A stretch of 64,000 nt of DNA. Source: Pseudomonas putida. Its GTDB lineage: Bacteria; Pseudomonadota; Gammaproteobacteria; Pseudomonadales; Pseudomonadaceae. The stretch is from contig NZ_CP026115.2 of assembly GCF_009883635.2 (NCBI RefSeq), forward strand, positions 1,984,001 to 2,048,000, given 5' to 3'. The notes beneath the pieces are model-generated. The model was not told the origin of the DNA. It did no database searches and saw only the letters and a program-made list of their open reading frames with translations. Positions 29,715-39,949 of this stretch are shown here, one piece after another. How positions within the stretch are numbered: position 1 is the first letter of the stretch; each line of letters starts with the position of its first letter. Position numbers and translations under genes: made by a program.

Positions 29715-31279
29715 TGACCGCCGCCCTGTCCGAGCCGGCGCAGGTACGTTTCGTGCCGCGCCGCAAGCGCCCCTCGATCTGGGTGCTGCTGCCTGTGCTG
29801 TTCCTGGTGGCGATGAGCTTGCTGCCGCTGCTGTACGTCGCCATGAAAGCCTGGGAGGCTGGCTGGCGCGAAGCCCTGCACCTGCTCTGGCGCCCGTTCG
29901 TCTGGGGGTTGATGAAGAACACCCTGATGCTGATGGCCGGGGTGACGCTGGCATGCATGGTGGTCGGCCTGGCCCTGGCCTGGCTGCTCGAGCGCAGCAA
30001 CCTGCCCGGCCGCCGGCTATGGGGCGTGGTGCTGTGCCTGCCGTTCGCGGTGCCGTCATTCGTCAGCAGCTTCACCTGGGTGTCACTGAGCTCGGACTTC
30101 GAAGGCCTCGGCGGGGCGATCCTGGTCATGGCACTGTCCAAGTACCCACTGGTGTTCCTGCCGGTGGCGGCGACTCTGCGCAACCTCGACACCTCACTTG
30201 AAGAGTCGGCACGCACCCTGGGTTACAGCCGCTGGGGCGTCTTCCGCAAGATCACCCTGCCGCTGCTGTGGCCGTCGATGCTGGGCGGCGCACTGCTGAT
30301 CGCCCTGCACATGCTGGTCGAGTTCGGCGCGCTGTCGATCCTCGGCCTGCAGACCTTCACCACGGCGATCTACCAGCAATTCGAACTGGAGTTCAGCAAC
30401 GCCAACGCGGCGATGCTCTCGGCCGTGCTGCTGGCGCTGTGCCTGCTGATGCTGTGGCTGGAACTGCGCGTGCGCGGCAAGGCTCGCCATGTGCGTATCG
30501 GCCAGGGCGTGGCGCGTCGCGGCCAGCCGGTGCGCCTGCGTGGCTGGATGCCGTTGGCGCAGCTGTTCTGCCTGGGCCTGGCGATTCTCGGCAGCGGCAT
30601 TCCGCTGGCGATGCTGGGTTACTGGCTGAGCGTGGGTTCGTCGGCGGCCTTCCCGGTGGCGGCGATCAGTAAAGCATTGCTGACTTCGCTGTCGGTGTCG
30701 CTGGGTGGCGCAGGTTTCTGCGTGCTGCTGGCCCTGCCGGTCAGCTTCCTGGTGGTGCGCTACAAAGGCCGCCTGGCGATCTGGGCCGAGCGCCTGCCGT
30801 ACCTGTTGCACGCCCTGCCCGGCCTGGTGATCGCGCTGACGCTGGTGGTGTTCTCGCTGCACTACGTGCCGGCGCTGTACCAGACCACCGCACTGTTGCT
30901 GCTGGCCTATGCGCTGCTGTTCCTGCCGCTGGCCCAGGCGCCGGTGCGTACCGCGTTGAACAAGGCCTCGCCGACACTCGAAGAAGCAGCCCGCACCTTG
31001 GGCGCCAGCAGTTTTGCGGCGTTCTGCCGGGTGACCCTGCCGATCATCTTCCCGGCGCTGGCGGCGGCGTTTGCGCTGGTGTTCCTTGATGCCATGAAGG
31101 AGCTGACCGCTACCCTGCTGCTCAGCCCGACGGGCATGACCACTCTGGCCACCGAGGTCTGGGCGCATACCGCCAACGTCGAGTTTGCAGCGGCGGCGCC
31201 TTATGCGGCGCTGTTGATTGTGGTGTCGGGGTTGCCGGTGTATTTGCTGACTACGCGGATGTATTTGAACAAGGCTTGA
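29714..31279 (+). CDS. Fe(III) ABC transporter permease (FbpB/HitB-like)
   Basis: A 521-residue inner-membrane permease formed from two fused permease halves of about six helices each. ATPase-contacting EAA loops are seen in both halves: LEESARTLGYSRWGVFRKITLP and LEEAARTLGASSFAAFCRVTLP. It is translationally coupled to the binding protein. No ATPase gene (fbpC-like) follows, so energy must come from an ATPase encoded elsewhere, as in P. aeruginosa hitAB. Confidence 0.92.
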   Translation: MTAALSEPAQVRFVPRRKRPSIWVLLPVLFLVAMSLLPLLYVAMKAWEAGWREALHLLWRPFVWGLMKNTLMLMAGVTLACMVVGLALAWLLERSNLPGRRLWGVVLCLPFAVPSFVSSFTWVSLSSDFEGLGGAILVMALSKYPLVFLPVAATLRNLDTSLEESARTLGYSRWGVFRKITLPLLWPSMLGGALLIALHMLVEFGALSILGLQTFTTAIYQQFELEFSNANAAMLSAVLLALCLLMLWLELRVRGKARHVRIGQGVARRGQPVRLRGWMPLAQLFCLGLAILGSGIPLAMLGYWLSVGSSAAFPVAAISKALLTSLSVSLGGAGFCVLLALPVSFLVVRYKGRLAIWAERLPYLLHALPGLVIALTLVVFSLHYVPALYQTTALLLLAYALLFLPLAQAPVRTALNKASPTLEEAARTLGASSFAAFCRVTLPIIFPALAAAFALVFLDAMKELTATLLLSPTGMTTLATEVWAHTANVEFAAAAPYAALLIVVSGLPVYLLTTRMYLNKA

Positions 31280-31331
31280 GACCAAATCCAGGCTGGCGAG
31301 CAGCCTGGACTTTCGAACGACACACACGAGC

Positions 31332-31706
31332 TCACCGCAAGTACTCTATCCAAACAAAAAACAGAACAATCAGTGCAATCAGCAAAATTTGTACAGCCCA
31401 CAAACGCACTAACAGCCTCTGCAGGTCGGCGGGTGCCTTTGCAATATCATTGCTATCCAATAGCCCCTTCCGAACGCTAAAATATTTCATAGATAGCATT
31501 GCGGAAATTGACCCTAGCCGCATGACTTTCCCTAGCAGCCCAGCATGAGAATATATTTCTCTGTTCACAGCCACCATTCGGCTATTTGACAGGATTGATT
31601 CGATACGATCCAGATATCGATGCGCAACGAATATCCACACACCAAACATCAGAAAAGGCGAAATAATTACAAACACACCAAGCACTGCGAGGTGCAAGTT
31701 ACTCAT
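31332..31706 (-). CDS. Small two-helix membrane protein, candidate immunity protein
   Basis: A 124-residue protein with a membrane helix at each end (LAVLGVFVIISPFLMFGVWIFVA, about 6-28; LLVRLWAVQILLIALIVLFFVW, about 97-120) and a charged cytoplasmic-type middle. No family recognised. Its ATG overlaps the stop of the preceding gene by 4 bases, and the DNA is clearly more AT-rich than its surroundings. Position directly after a glycine-zipper-type effector suggests it protects the producer's inner membrane from that effector. Function is inferred from layout. Confidence 0.65.
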   Translation of the reverse strand: MSNLHLAVLGVFVIISPFLMFGVWIFVAHRYLDRIESILSNSRMVAVNREIYSHAGLLGKVMRLGSISAMLSMKYFSVRKGLLDSNDIAKAPADLQRLLVRLWAVQILLIALIVLFFVWIEYLR

Positions 31707-32674
31707 CGCACTGCCTCATACAAAATCTCCCCCACTCTTTCTCCCAAAGTCTCACCAAACCCACCACCAGCAATACCTCCAGCCGCTCCCCCCAATACCG
31801 CACATGCGAAAGTTGCCGTTCCACCGGTGGGTATACCTACAGCAACACATGCGATTGGCCCCAAGACTCCCCCGACATATCCACCAACTCCTCCCAGCCC
31901 CAAGCCACCAACGAGCGAACTCCTCTCCACATAGTTGGCCTCTCTACACTCCTCCTCCCGCCCAAGCACGCACGCGTTACGAATTGACAGTTCGGTTGAC
32001 GCCACATCAAGTGCCATGCCTAAATATGTACCTTTTTTTACCCAATTAGCCGCCTTAGCCACGCCAGATATTTTTGCTGCATAGCCTTTAATCTCACCAC
32101 CGTGAAGAAATCTTTTGGTAGATATATCCAGCGCATGCTTGATTTTGCCCCGATTGCGTAACCCTGACCCATACGCAGCCATACTATCTAGCTGCGCCTC
32201 CAACTTCAAAAACAGCGCTGTACGCTTCGAGTAGAATTCATTACGAGCTTTCAACGTGCCTTGATGCAAGTAATTCCGGTGTAGCTGTTCTATTTCCTCT
32301 AACGTTTTCTTGATAGCTTCAAGATGCTTGCTCCAAGCGTCACTAGCTGTACCAGCGCCGATGGAAGCACGAGACAGCAAGCTCTGCAGCAACTCAAAAT
32401 TCTCCAGAAGGAACCCGTCAAAGCCACCGCCGCTCAATTCGATGTCGAGGTGTATACCTAACGCCTTACCCATGAGAAATGCCTCATGAGCAGTACAGGA
32501 CGGCGTGCTTGGGTCACCCATGATTATCAGCTCCCCAGGGAAAACAACAGTGTTGACGACATGCGCATTCAACACATCAAACTTGGCCCGCTGATTCGCG
32601 TTCATGGGCGTATCGGCCTTCAGCGACTCATACGACTGCGCTTGCGGATTAATGAAGCTGCGCGCCTCGGACAT
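31703..32674 (-). CDS. Probable type VI secretion effector, pore-forming type
   Basis: A 323-residue protein encoded 9 bases after hcp, with GAGGT before its ATG. The first two thirds are soluble and helical (LLQSLLSRASIGAGTASDAW; KKTLEEIEQLHRNYLHQG). The C-terminal third (from about residue 250) is a Gly/Ala-rich hydrophobic hairpin (GGLGLGGVGGYVGGVLG and CAVLGGAAGGIAGGGFGE), a glycine-zipper pattern that inserts into membranes in several T6SS effectors and bacteriocins. No enzyme motif, PAAR, MIX or Rhs feature is seen. Small enough to ride in the Hcp tube. Low GC suggests transfer. The toxic role is inferred from hcp linkage and the following membrane protein. Confidence 0.65.
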   Translation of the reverse strand: MSEARSFINPQAQSYESLKADTPMNANQRAKFDVLNAHVVNTVVFPGELIIMGDPSTPSCTAHEAFLMGKALGIHLDIELSGGGFDGFLLENFELLQSLLSRASIGAGTASDAWSKHLEAIKKTLEEIEQLHRNYLHQGTLKARNEFYSKRTALFLKLEAQLDSMAAYGSGLRNRGKIKHALDISTKRFLHGGEIKGYAAKISGVAKAANWVKKGTYLGMALDVASTELSIRNACVLGREEECREANYVERSSLVGGLGLGGVGGYVGGVLGPIACVAVGIPTGGTATFACAVLGGAAGGIAGGGFGETLGERVGEILYEAVR

Positions 32675-32683
32675 GGTCGTACC

Positions 32684-33172
32684 TCACGCATACTTCTTGT
32701 TGTTGATGCGGTCCCAACCACCCGTGACGTTGCCGCCGGCACTGCCGTCAAGGCGTTTCTGCCGCGTGTAGGTCGTCTTGATGCGCCCGTAGTTAAGCTG
32801 CACGACTTCCACTGGCACCCCAGCGCTGGCGCTCTGGGCATAGTCGGCGATGATCACTTCCTCGAGGACGACTTCGTAGTACTTGAGCTTATCGCCACCA
32901 GCACGACACAGCACGAGCTTCACCTCCTTCAGGTGCTGCCCGGCACAGCTAGCCTCCAGCAGCTTGCAGCTAGCACTGTCCAGGTATTTGGTGAAGGTAA
33001 AGTTGGTGAGCGTGGTGCGGCCTGATGATGCGCCGCCCGCTGAGCTTGCGGTGGCAGAGGTACTCTGGTTTGCACCGAACTTGTAGCCGATGATTTCGAT
33101 CCAGTTGGCGTACTGCTCGTCCAGCGCTTCGCCAGTGATTTCCGCGATTTGAATATAAGCATCGAAAGCCAT
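32684..33172 (-). CDS. hcp: Orphan Hcp, type VI secretion tube protein
   Basis: A 162-residue Hcp. Typical family segments are MAFDAYIQIAEITGEALDEQY, NWIEIIGYKFG, GRTTLTNFTFTKYLDSASCKLLEASCAGQHL, KLKYYEVVLEEVIIADY and the C-terminal VVQLNYGRIKTTY. AAGGAGAGG lies 5 bases before the chosen ATG; a longer frame to 33223 would swallow that site. No other T6SS component is in the window, so the ring must be used by an apparatus encoded elsewhere. It probably carries the effector encoded next to it. Confidence 0.92.
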   Translation of the reverse strand: MAFDAYIQIAEITGEALDEQYANWIEIIGYKFGANQSTSATASSAGGASSGRTTLTNFTFTKYLDSASCKLLEASCAGQHLKEVKLVLCRAGGDKLKYYEVVLEEVIIADYAQSASAGVPVEVVQLNYGRIKTTYTRQKRLDGSAGGNVTGGWDRINNKKYA

Positions 33173-33421
33173 GTTTACCTCTCCTTGGTAAAGATTGGGC
33201 TGATAACGACGATGCCCCGACATCGCCGTCCTGAGGTTGTTCCTGAAGAAAGCGGCGAAGTTTGCCGAGTGCCTTCAGGCCCGATCGACACTAGCTCCCT
33301 GTGTCTAGCGCTGCAACAGAAAACATTCTAGCGGGACCTATTTGGGAAATTTCCTACAATTTTGACGAAGATGCAGGCTTGATCAAGTAAATGAATGTTT
33401 CACCCTCACATTCAGCGCTGC

Positions 33422-33874
33422 CTACAAATTCGCCAGCATCCGACGCACGATGAAGCCATGCACCTGGCCAACCGGCAGCATGTATAGCCGGCCAAAGGCG
33501 TTGAAACACCGCACCGACGTGGTCACTTTCAAGCGCAGCCCATCCACCTCCATACAGACCATCACCGCCAGGTGCGTATCACGCGAAGTCAGCACCAGTT
33601 GCAGATCGCTGATGGCCTCGACGGTGAAGAAGTCCAGATACTCACCTACAGCCGGCACATGCCCTGGATCGCGGGGAGAGAAGCCATGGATATCGGCGAC
33701 ATTGAAACGACGCGAGATGAAGTCACGAATGCGGAAGGCCCTGGCCAGCCAGCCTGGCACATCCGAGGTCATGGCGCAGTAGGCTTGCAGGGCGCTCATC
33801 GGGGCAGTGAGCTGTACGCTGGCACTATGGAGAAAATCGAGGTCGGCCTGGGCGGCGACCAGCTGGGTGGACAT
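33422..33874 (-). CDS. DUF2867-type protein of unknown function
   Basis: A 150-residue protein resembling the DUF2867 family (GWLARAFRIRDFISRRF; LDFFTVEAISDLQLVLTSRDTHLAVMVCM; a C-terminal LPVGQVHGFIVRRML). AGGGAG precedes the ATG at 33874. No signal peptide or membrane segment. It stands alone with normal base composition and marks the end of the AT-richer island. Confidence 0.65.
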   Translation of the reverse strand: MSTQLVAAQADLDFLHSASVQLTAPMSALQAYCAMTSDVPGWLARAFRIRDFISRRFNVADIHGFSPRDPGHVPAVGEYLDFFTVEAISDLQLVLTSRDTHLAVMVCMEVDGLRLKVTTSVRCFNAFGRLYMLPVGQVHGFIVRRMLANL

Positions 33875-33960
33875 GAGCAACTCCCTTTGTCATGTGACGC
33901 TGACAGCTTAGCAACATGACTCGCTGCGGGAGATTCTTTCTTGCTTGATTTGTTCAAGCT

Positions 33961-34096
33961 GGCGCGATCCTTGTGGGAGCCGCGCTTGCCGGCGATGGGG
34001 CGCGAAGCGGCCCCGGCAATTTATGCAGCAACCTTGAAATCATGGGGCCGCTTAGCGGCCCATCGCCGGCAAGCGCGGCTCCCATAGGATCGCGCC
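33961..34096. repeat. Large inverted REP pair (BIME)
   Basis: Arms 33961-34000 and 34059-34096 are near-perfect reverse complements (core gagccgcgcttgccggcgat) around a 58-base centre that includes further small hairpins built from ggggccgc/gcggcccc. It separates the DUF2867 gene promoter side from the 3' end of the chemoreceptor gene. Confidence 0.9.
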
Positions 34097-34119
34097 GTTT
34101 TTTAGAAACGAAGCAAGGA

Positions 34120-36054
34120 TCAAGCCCTGAACTGCCCAAGACTGGCGCGCAATTGGGCCGCCAAGTCATCCAGCACCTTGCTGCTGGCGGTGGTCTGCAT
34201 CACCACTTCGGCCGAGCGTTCGGCTTGGGCATGAATGTTCTCCACCCGCCCGCGCACTGCCTGCGCGCCGCTGGCCTGCTGCTCAGCAGCGCGGGTCGCC
34301 AGGCCGATGGCCGCGTGCACCTGCTCCACGGCGGCCTGCACCGACTGCTGGCGCCGCTCGTTGTCACGCAACACCAACAGCCCTTCGCTGGCCTTGAGCC
34401 CGGCCTGGCTGATGGTCGCCACTGCCTCCTTGGCACCTTTCTGCAGGGCGGCGATGTGCGCCTGAATGTCGCCGGTAGAGCTTTGGGTCTTGCTCGCCAG
34501 GGCGCGTACTTCATCGGCCACTACGGCAAACCCGCGGCCCGTTTCGCCAGCGCGTGCGGCTTCGATTGCGGCGTTGAGGGCCAGCAGGTTGGTCTGCTCG
34601 GCGATGCCATGGATGACAGTCAGCACCACTTCGATCTGTTCGCTCTGCTTGGCCAGGCGTTCGATCACCTGCGAGCCGGTCTCCACCTGCCCGGCAAGGT
34701 TCTCGATCAGGCTCGCCAGTTGCGTCGAGGAACGGCTGTTCTCGTCGGTTGCCTGGCGAATGTCCACTACCTGCTGCAACGCCGCCTGCATGGCATGGCT
34801 TTCAGCCTGGGCCTCGTCAGCCATGCTCGACAGGTCGCGCAGACTGGCGGCCACTTCGTCGCGCTGCAACGCCGCCGCCGCATCGGCACCGGCATTGCGC
34901 TGGGCCATGGTGCCGATCTCGACGCCGGTGCGCTGGGCCACCTCGCCGGCCTCGCGGACGATGGGCTGCAGCTTGTCGACGAAGCGGTTGACCGCCGAAG
35001 CCATGTCGCCGATCTCGTCGCGGCTGTCGAGGGTCACGCGCTTGGTCAGGTCGCCTTCGCCTGCAGCCAGGTCATTGAGCGCAGCGATCAGCAGGCGTAG
35101 TTTGCTGAGCACGCGACGGCCTAGCACCACGGCCACCACCAGCAGCACACCCAGGCCAACCACCACCAGGCCCAGGCCAATCCGCCAACGCAGCTCGGCA
35201 GCCGCATCGCGCACAGTCTGCGCAGTATTGGCCTGCATCGCGGTAGCGCTGGCCTGCGCGGCTTCCAGGCGTTCACGCAGGGCCTTGCCACTGTCGGCGG
35301 CCGCAGCACCCAAGCTATCGCCAACCAGTTGCTCGCCGCTGGCGATCAGGGCACTGAAGCGCTGGTCGAGGGCTTTGAGTTCCTGGTCGACGCCGGCGGT
35401 GGAAACACCCATCAGGACTTTGCCGATCTCGGCACCATTGGGGTTGATCGAAGCTTCGACGAAATACACCGAAGGATCGCGACGCGCGGCTTCGAGCACC
35501 TTGTCCAGCGCTCGCTCGCCCTGGCCCTTCTCGATCAAAGCCTGGTTGATCGGGTTCTGCCGGTTCAAATAGCGGGTCAAGTGCTGGCCCTGCGCATCGT
35601 CATAGATCACAAACAGCACGTTGGGGTTGCGCTGGGCGCGACGGGCGAAGTCGGAGAGCATCGGCACATCGTTATCCCAGATCGCCCGCGGGGCAACCGA
35701 GGCCAGCAGCTCGGCCATGTCGTTGGCCGAGTCCTTGAGGTTTTTCTCCAGGGTGGCGCGCAGCTGCTGCTGTTCGTCCTGCAACCGCGCGGATAGGCCT
35801 GCGCTCAGGCGCTGGCGAGTGCTGCTGGAAAGGCTCTCGAGCCCCCCGCGCACGTCCTGGCCGGCCTGCTCCAGCTCGCCGGCGAGCTGGCGGCTGTCTT
35901 TGCCCAGGCGCTCGCCCAAGTCGGCCTCCAAGGCCGTCACGGTGCTGCGGGTCAGCGCAACGGCAACCAGCACCTGCACCAAAAGGGCGATACCAAGGGC
36001 AACAAACACAGGCCGCAAGAGGCGGCTTCGTAACAGTGAAAGGATGGCAGACAC
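34120..36054 (-). CDS. Methyl-accepting chemotaxis protein
   Basis: A 644-residue transmembrane chemoreceptor. Helix 1 is at about 14-34; a periplasmic helical plus sCache-like sensor spans 40-285 ([19 protein letters not shown]... is membrane-distal); helix 2 is at about 291-312; a HAMP domain follows ([20 protein letters not shown]); then the signalling domain with the invariant tip [19 protein letters not shown]. The start is GTG at 36054 with GAGGG upstream; the frame reaching 36153 contains unlikely codons. No C-terminal CheR-docking pentapeptide. Ligand unknown. Confidence 0.92.
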   Translation of the reverse strand: MSAILSLLRSRLLRPVFVALGIALLVQVLVAVALTRSTVTALEADLGERLGKDSRQLAGELEQAGQDVRGGLESLSSSTRQRLSAGLSARLQDEQQQLRATLEKNLKDSANDMAELLASVAPRAIWDNDVPMLSDFARRAQRNPNVLFVIYDDAQGQHLTRYLNRQNPINQALIEKGQGERALDKVLEAARRDPSVYFVEASINPNGAEIGKVLMGVSTAGVDQELKALDQRFSALIASGEQLVGDSLGAAAADSGKALRERLEAAQASATAMQANTAQTVRDAAAELRWRIGLGLVVVGLGVLLVVAVVLGRRVLSKLRLLIAALNDLAAGEGDLTKRVTLDSRDEIGDMASAVNRFVDKLQPIVREAGEVAQRTGVEIGTMAQRNAGADAAAALQRDEVAASLRDLSSMADEAQAESHAMQAALQQVVDIRQATDENSRSSTQLASLIENLAGQVETGSQVIERLAKQSEQIEVVLTVIHGIAEQTNLLALNAAIEAARAGETGRGFAVVADEVRALASKTQSSTGDIQAHIAALQKGAKEAVATISQAGLKASEGLLVLRDNERRQQSVQAAVEQVHAAIGLATRAAEQQASGAQAVRGRVENIHAQAERSAEVVMQTTASSKVLDDLAAQLRASLGQFRA

Positions 36055-36183
36055 GGTGTAACCCTCGTGTTTTCTGGCGCCACTATTTTGATGGCATCTA
36101 CAGAAACTTCTTACAGCAAGGGTTGTGCCGTACACAGCAGGGATAAACGCCAAGGTCTAGCAATGCGCCAGGCCTGCGCCACA

Positions 36184-36221
36184 AATGAAAACGCCGCGGT
36201 CCTTTTTCAGGACCGCGGCGT
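36184..36221 (-). terminator. Rho-independent terminator of purA
   Basis: Twelve-bp perfect stem ACGCCGCGGTCC/GGACCGCGGCGT with a 7-base loop, followed on the minus strand by TTTTCATTTG, shortly after the purA stop. Confidence 0.88.
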
Positions 36222-36242
36222 CAGATCAGCCTGGAGGGCAGA

Positions 36243-37550
<1,308 letters not shown>

Positions 37551-37590
37551 TCACGCAAACTTGGTTGCCGGCCTTTGCCGACGCAGAAAC

Positions 37591-38778
37591 TCACTGGGCC
37601 AGCGGCAGAACCTGCCAGCGCCCGTCTTGCTGAATCAATTGCCGATCACAATCCGCCTCGAGAGCAGCACTCAACGGCTGGCCAGGCAGAGCCTGGACCA
37701 CACGCTGGCCCTCGTTGCGCAACTGGCAGACCTGCTGCCAGAGGGCCGCGTCGCCACTGTCCGGCATCCAGATGCCGCCAGTTGGCAATACGACCTCCGC
37801 TCGCCCCAGTGTGACCAGGGTCTTCAAATCCGTGGAGAAACCGGTGGCCGGGCGTGCCCGGCCAAAGTCGGCGCCGATGTCGTCATAGCGGCCGCCCTGG
37901 GCGATCGATTGACCTTCGCCCGGGACGAACACGGCGAACACCACGCCGGTGTGGTAGTTGTAACCGCGCAGCTCACCGAGGTCGAAGTACAGCGGCAGGT
38001 CCGGGAAGCGCGACGCCAGGCGATCAGCGATCGCCAGCAGGTCGTCGAGCGCCGCCAGAACGCTGGCCGGGGCACGGCCCAGGCGCACGCGGGCCTCGGC
38101 CAGCACTTCACGGCCGCCGCACAGTTCGACCAGGGCGCGCAGCATGTTGCCCAGGTCCTTCGGCAGGTCGGCAGTCAGTGCCTGCACTTCATCGACCGAC
38201 TTGCGCTGCAGGGCGTCGAACAGCTGCTGCTCGACCGCGCCCGACAGGCCGGCGGCACGGGCCAGGCCGCGGTAGATGCCGACGTGACCAAGATCCATGT
38301 GCACATCGGCAACGTCGGTCAGCTGCAGCGTGGCGAGCATCAGGCTGATGACTTCGACATCGCTGGTCGGGCTGGCGTCGCCGTACAGCTCGGCACCCAG
38401 CTGAATCGGGCTGCGCGAGGTGGACAGGGCACGCGGCTGGGCGTGCAGCACGCTGCCGGCGTAGCACAGGCGGCTCGGGCCTTCACGGCGCAGAGTGTGG
38501 GCGTCGATGCGCGCCACCTGCGGGGTGAAGTCGGCGCGGAAGCCCATCAGGCGGCCCGACTGCGGGTCGACAACCTTGAAGGTGCGCTGATCCAGGTCCT
38601 GGCCGGCGCCGGTGAGCAGCGACTCCAGGTACTCGATATGCGGGGTGACGACCAGCTCGTAGCCCCAACTCTGGAACAGGTCCAACACCTGGCGGCGCGC
38701 GATCTCGATGCGCGCAGCCTCAGGTGGCAGTACTTCCTCGATGCCATCTGGCAGCAGCCAGCGGTCTACCGTTGCCAT
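37591..38778 (-). CDS. hisZ: ATP phosphoribosyltransferase regulatory subunit HisZ
   Basis: A 395-residue HisRS-like paralog that activates the short-form HisG in histidine synthesis. Class II synthetase-like motifs remain ([45 protein letters not shown]), but the anticodon-binding domain is missing. The start [18 protein letters not shown] at 38778 has AGAGGGG upstream; a frame extension to 38943 is non-coding. It is transcribed with purA. Confidence 0.95.
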   Translation of the reverse strand: MATVDRWLLPDGIEEVLPPEAARIEIARRQVLDLFQSWGYELVVTPHIEYLESLLTGAGQDLDQRTFKVVDPQSGRLMGFRADFTPQVARIDAHTLRREGPSRLCYAGSVLHAQPRALSTSRSPIQLGAELYGDASPTSDVEVISLMLATLQLTDVADVHMDLGHVGIYRGLARAAGLSGAVEQQLFDALQRKSVDEVQALTADLPKDLGNMLRALVELCGGREVLAEARVRLGRAPASVLAALDDLLAIADRLASRFPDLPLYFDLGELRGYNYHTGVVFAVFVPGEGQSIAQGGRYDDIGADFGRARPATGFSTDLKTLVTLGRAEVVLPTGGIWMPDSGDAALWQQVCQLRNEGQRVVQALPGQPLSAALEADCDRQLIQQDGRWQVLPLAQ

Positions 38779-38958
38779 TACGCCATTTCCCCTCTGGTCC
38801 GGGCGGCTTGCCAGCTGGCGAGCCGTCAGTAAAGCCGGTATCGCGCACAGCAGCGGGCAGCACTGATCCCAGCGCAGCCACCGTACCCGATACCCTCGAA
38901 TTGCCTTGCGACCTGACCAAACCGTCAACTGGCGATTTGCCAATCAACCTTGCAGACG

Positions 38959-38984
38959 CAAAAAAGCCGGGAAATTTCCCGGCT
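38959..38984 (-). terminator. Terminator downstream of hflC
   Basis: Palindrome AGCCGGGAAATTTCCCGGCT followed on the minus strand by TTTTTTG. It ends the hfq-hfl transcript, so the 300-base gap 38779-39079 must also contain the hisZ-purA promoter (38779-38958), where I do not assign a specific site. Confidence 0.88.
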
Positions 38985-39079
38985 GCCTCATCATACACCC
39001 CTTTTCATTCAGGATGCACCCCGCCTGGTGTTTTAGCTGCCAGGCGGGGCGGCGCTGCATGAAAATCAGGGCCTGAGCA

Positions 39080-39949
39080 TCACGGCTTGCTCTTGTCCAG
39101 GAAGCGGAAGAACTCGTTCTTCGCGTCCAGCACCAGCACGTCGCTCTTGCTCGAGAAGCTGTCGCGGTACGCCTGAAGGCTACGGTAGAACGCATAGAAA
39201 TCGGCGTCCTGGGTGTAGGCCTTGGCGTAGATGGCGGCCGACTGAGCGTCGCCGTCACCGCGAGTCTCTTCCGCTTCGCGGTAGGCTTCAGCCAGCAGTA
39301 CACGGCGCTGACGGTCGGCATCGGCGCGAATACCTTCGGCCAACTCGTTACCTTTGGCGCGGTGCTCGCGGGCTTCACGCTCACGCTCGGTGCTCATGCG
39401 GTCGAACACGCTGCGGTTGACTTCCTTCGGCAGGTCGATGGCCTTGACGCGCACGTCGACCACCTCGATACCCAGCTCCTTGCTGGCCATGCGGTTCAGC
39501 GATGCGGTGATGTCAGCCATCAGCGCGTCACGTTCACCGGAAACCACCTCGTGCAGGGTGCGCTTACCGAACTGGTCACGCAGGCCGCTTTCCAGACGAC
39601 GCGACAGACGCTCGTCGGCGATCTGCTTCATGCCGGAAGTGGCGGTGTAGAAGCGCTCGGCATCCTTGACGCGCCACTTGGCATAGGCGTCGACCATCAC
39701 CGCCTTCTTCTCCAGGGTCAGGAACCGCTGGGTCGGGGCGTCGAGGGTCATCAGACGTGCGTCGAACTTGCGTACCTGGTTCACGTACGGAATCTTCACG
39801 TGCAGGCCCGGCTGGACATCCGCCTGGACCACCTTACCGAAGCGCAGCAGTACCGCACGCTCGGTCTGGGACACGATGTAGAAGCTGTTCCAGGCCACAA
39901 TGGCCAGAACCACGGCGGCGATCAGGGCGATCAGCGATCGGTTGCTCAT
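39080..39949 (-). CDS. hflC: FtsH modulator HflC
   Basis: A 289-residue SPFH-domain protein, with an N-terminal membrane anchor (LIALIAAVVLAIVAWNSFYIV) and the rest periplasmic. The prohibitin-like core has YIVSQTERAVLLRFGKVV and RSVFDRMSTEREREAREHRAKG. With HflK it encloses FtsH and controls its proteolysis. Its ATG overlaps the hflK stop by one base (TGATG). Confidence 0.96.
   Translation of the reverse strand: MSNRSLIALIAAVVLAIVAWNSFYIVSQTERAVLLRFGKVVQADVQPGLHVKIPYVNQVRKFDARLMTLDAPTQRFLTLEKKAVMVDAYAKWRVKDAERFYTATSGMKQIADERLSRRLESGLRDQFGKRTLHEVVSGERDALMADITASLNRMASKELGIEVVDVRVKAIDLPKEVNRSVFDRMSTEREREAREHRAKGNELAEGIRADADRQRRVLLAEAYREAEETRGDGDAQSAAIYAKAYTQDADFYAFYRSLQAYRDSFSSKSDVLVLDAKNEFFRFLDKSKP

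Noticed and set aside
32486..33025. Plus-strand frame across hcp
   Set aside because: Antisense to Hcp with a good ribosome-binding site; no similarity of its own.
33961..34096. Insertion sequence ends
   Set aside because: There is no transposase and no target duplication; the inverted arms match REP pairs elsewhere in the window.
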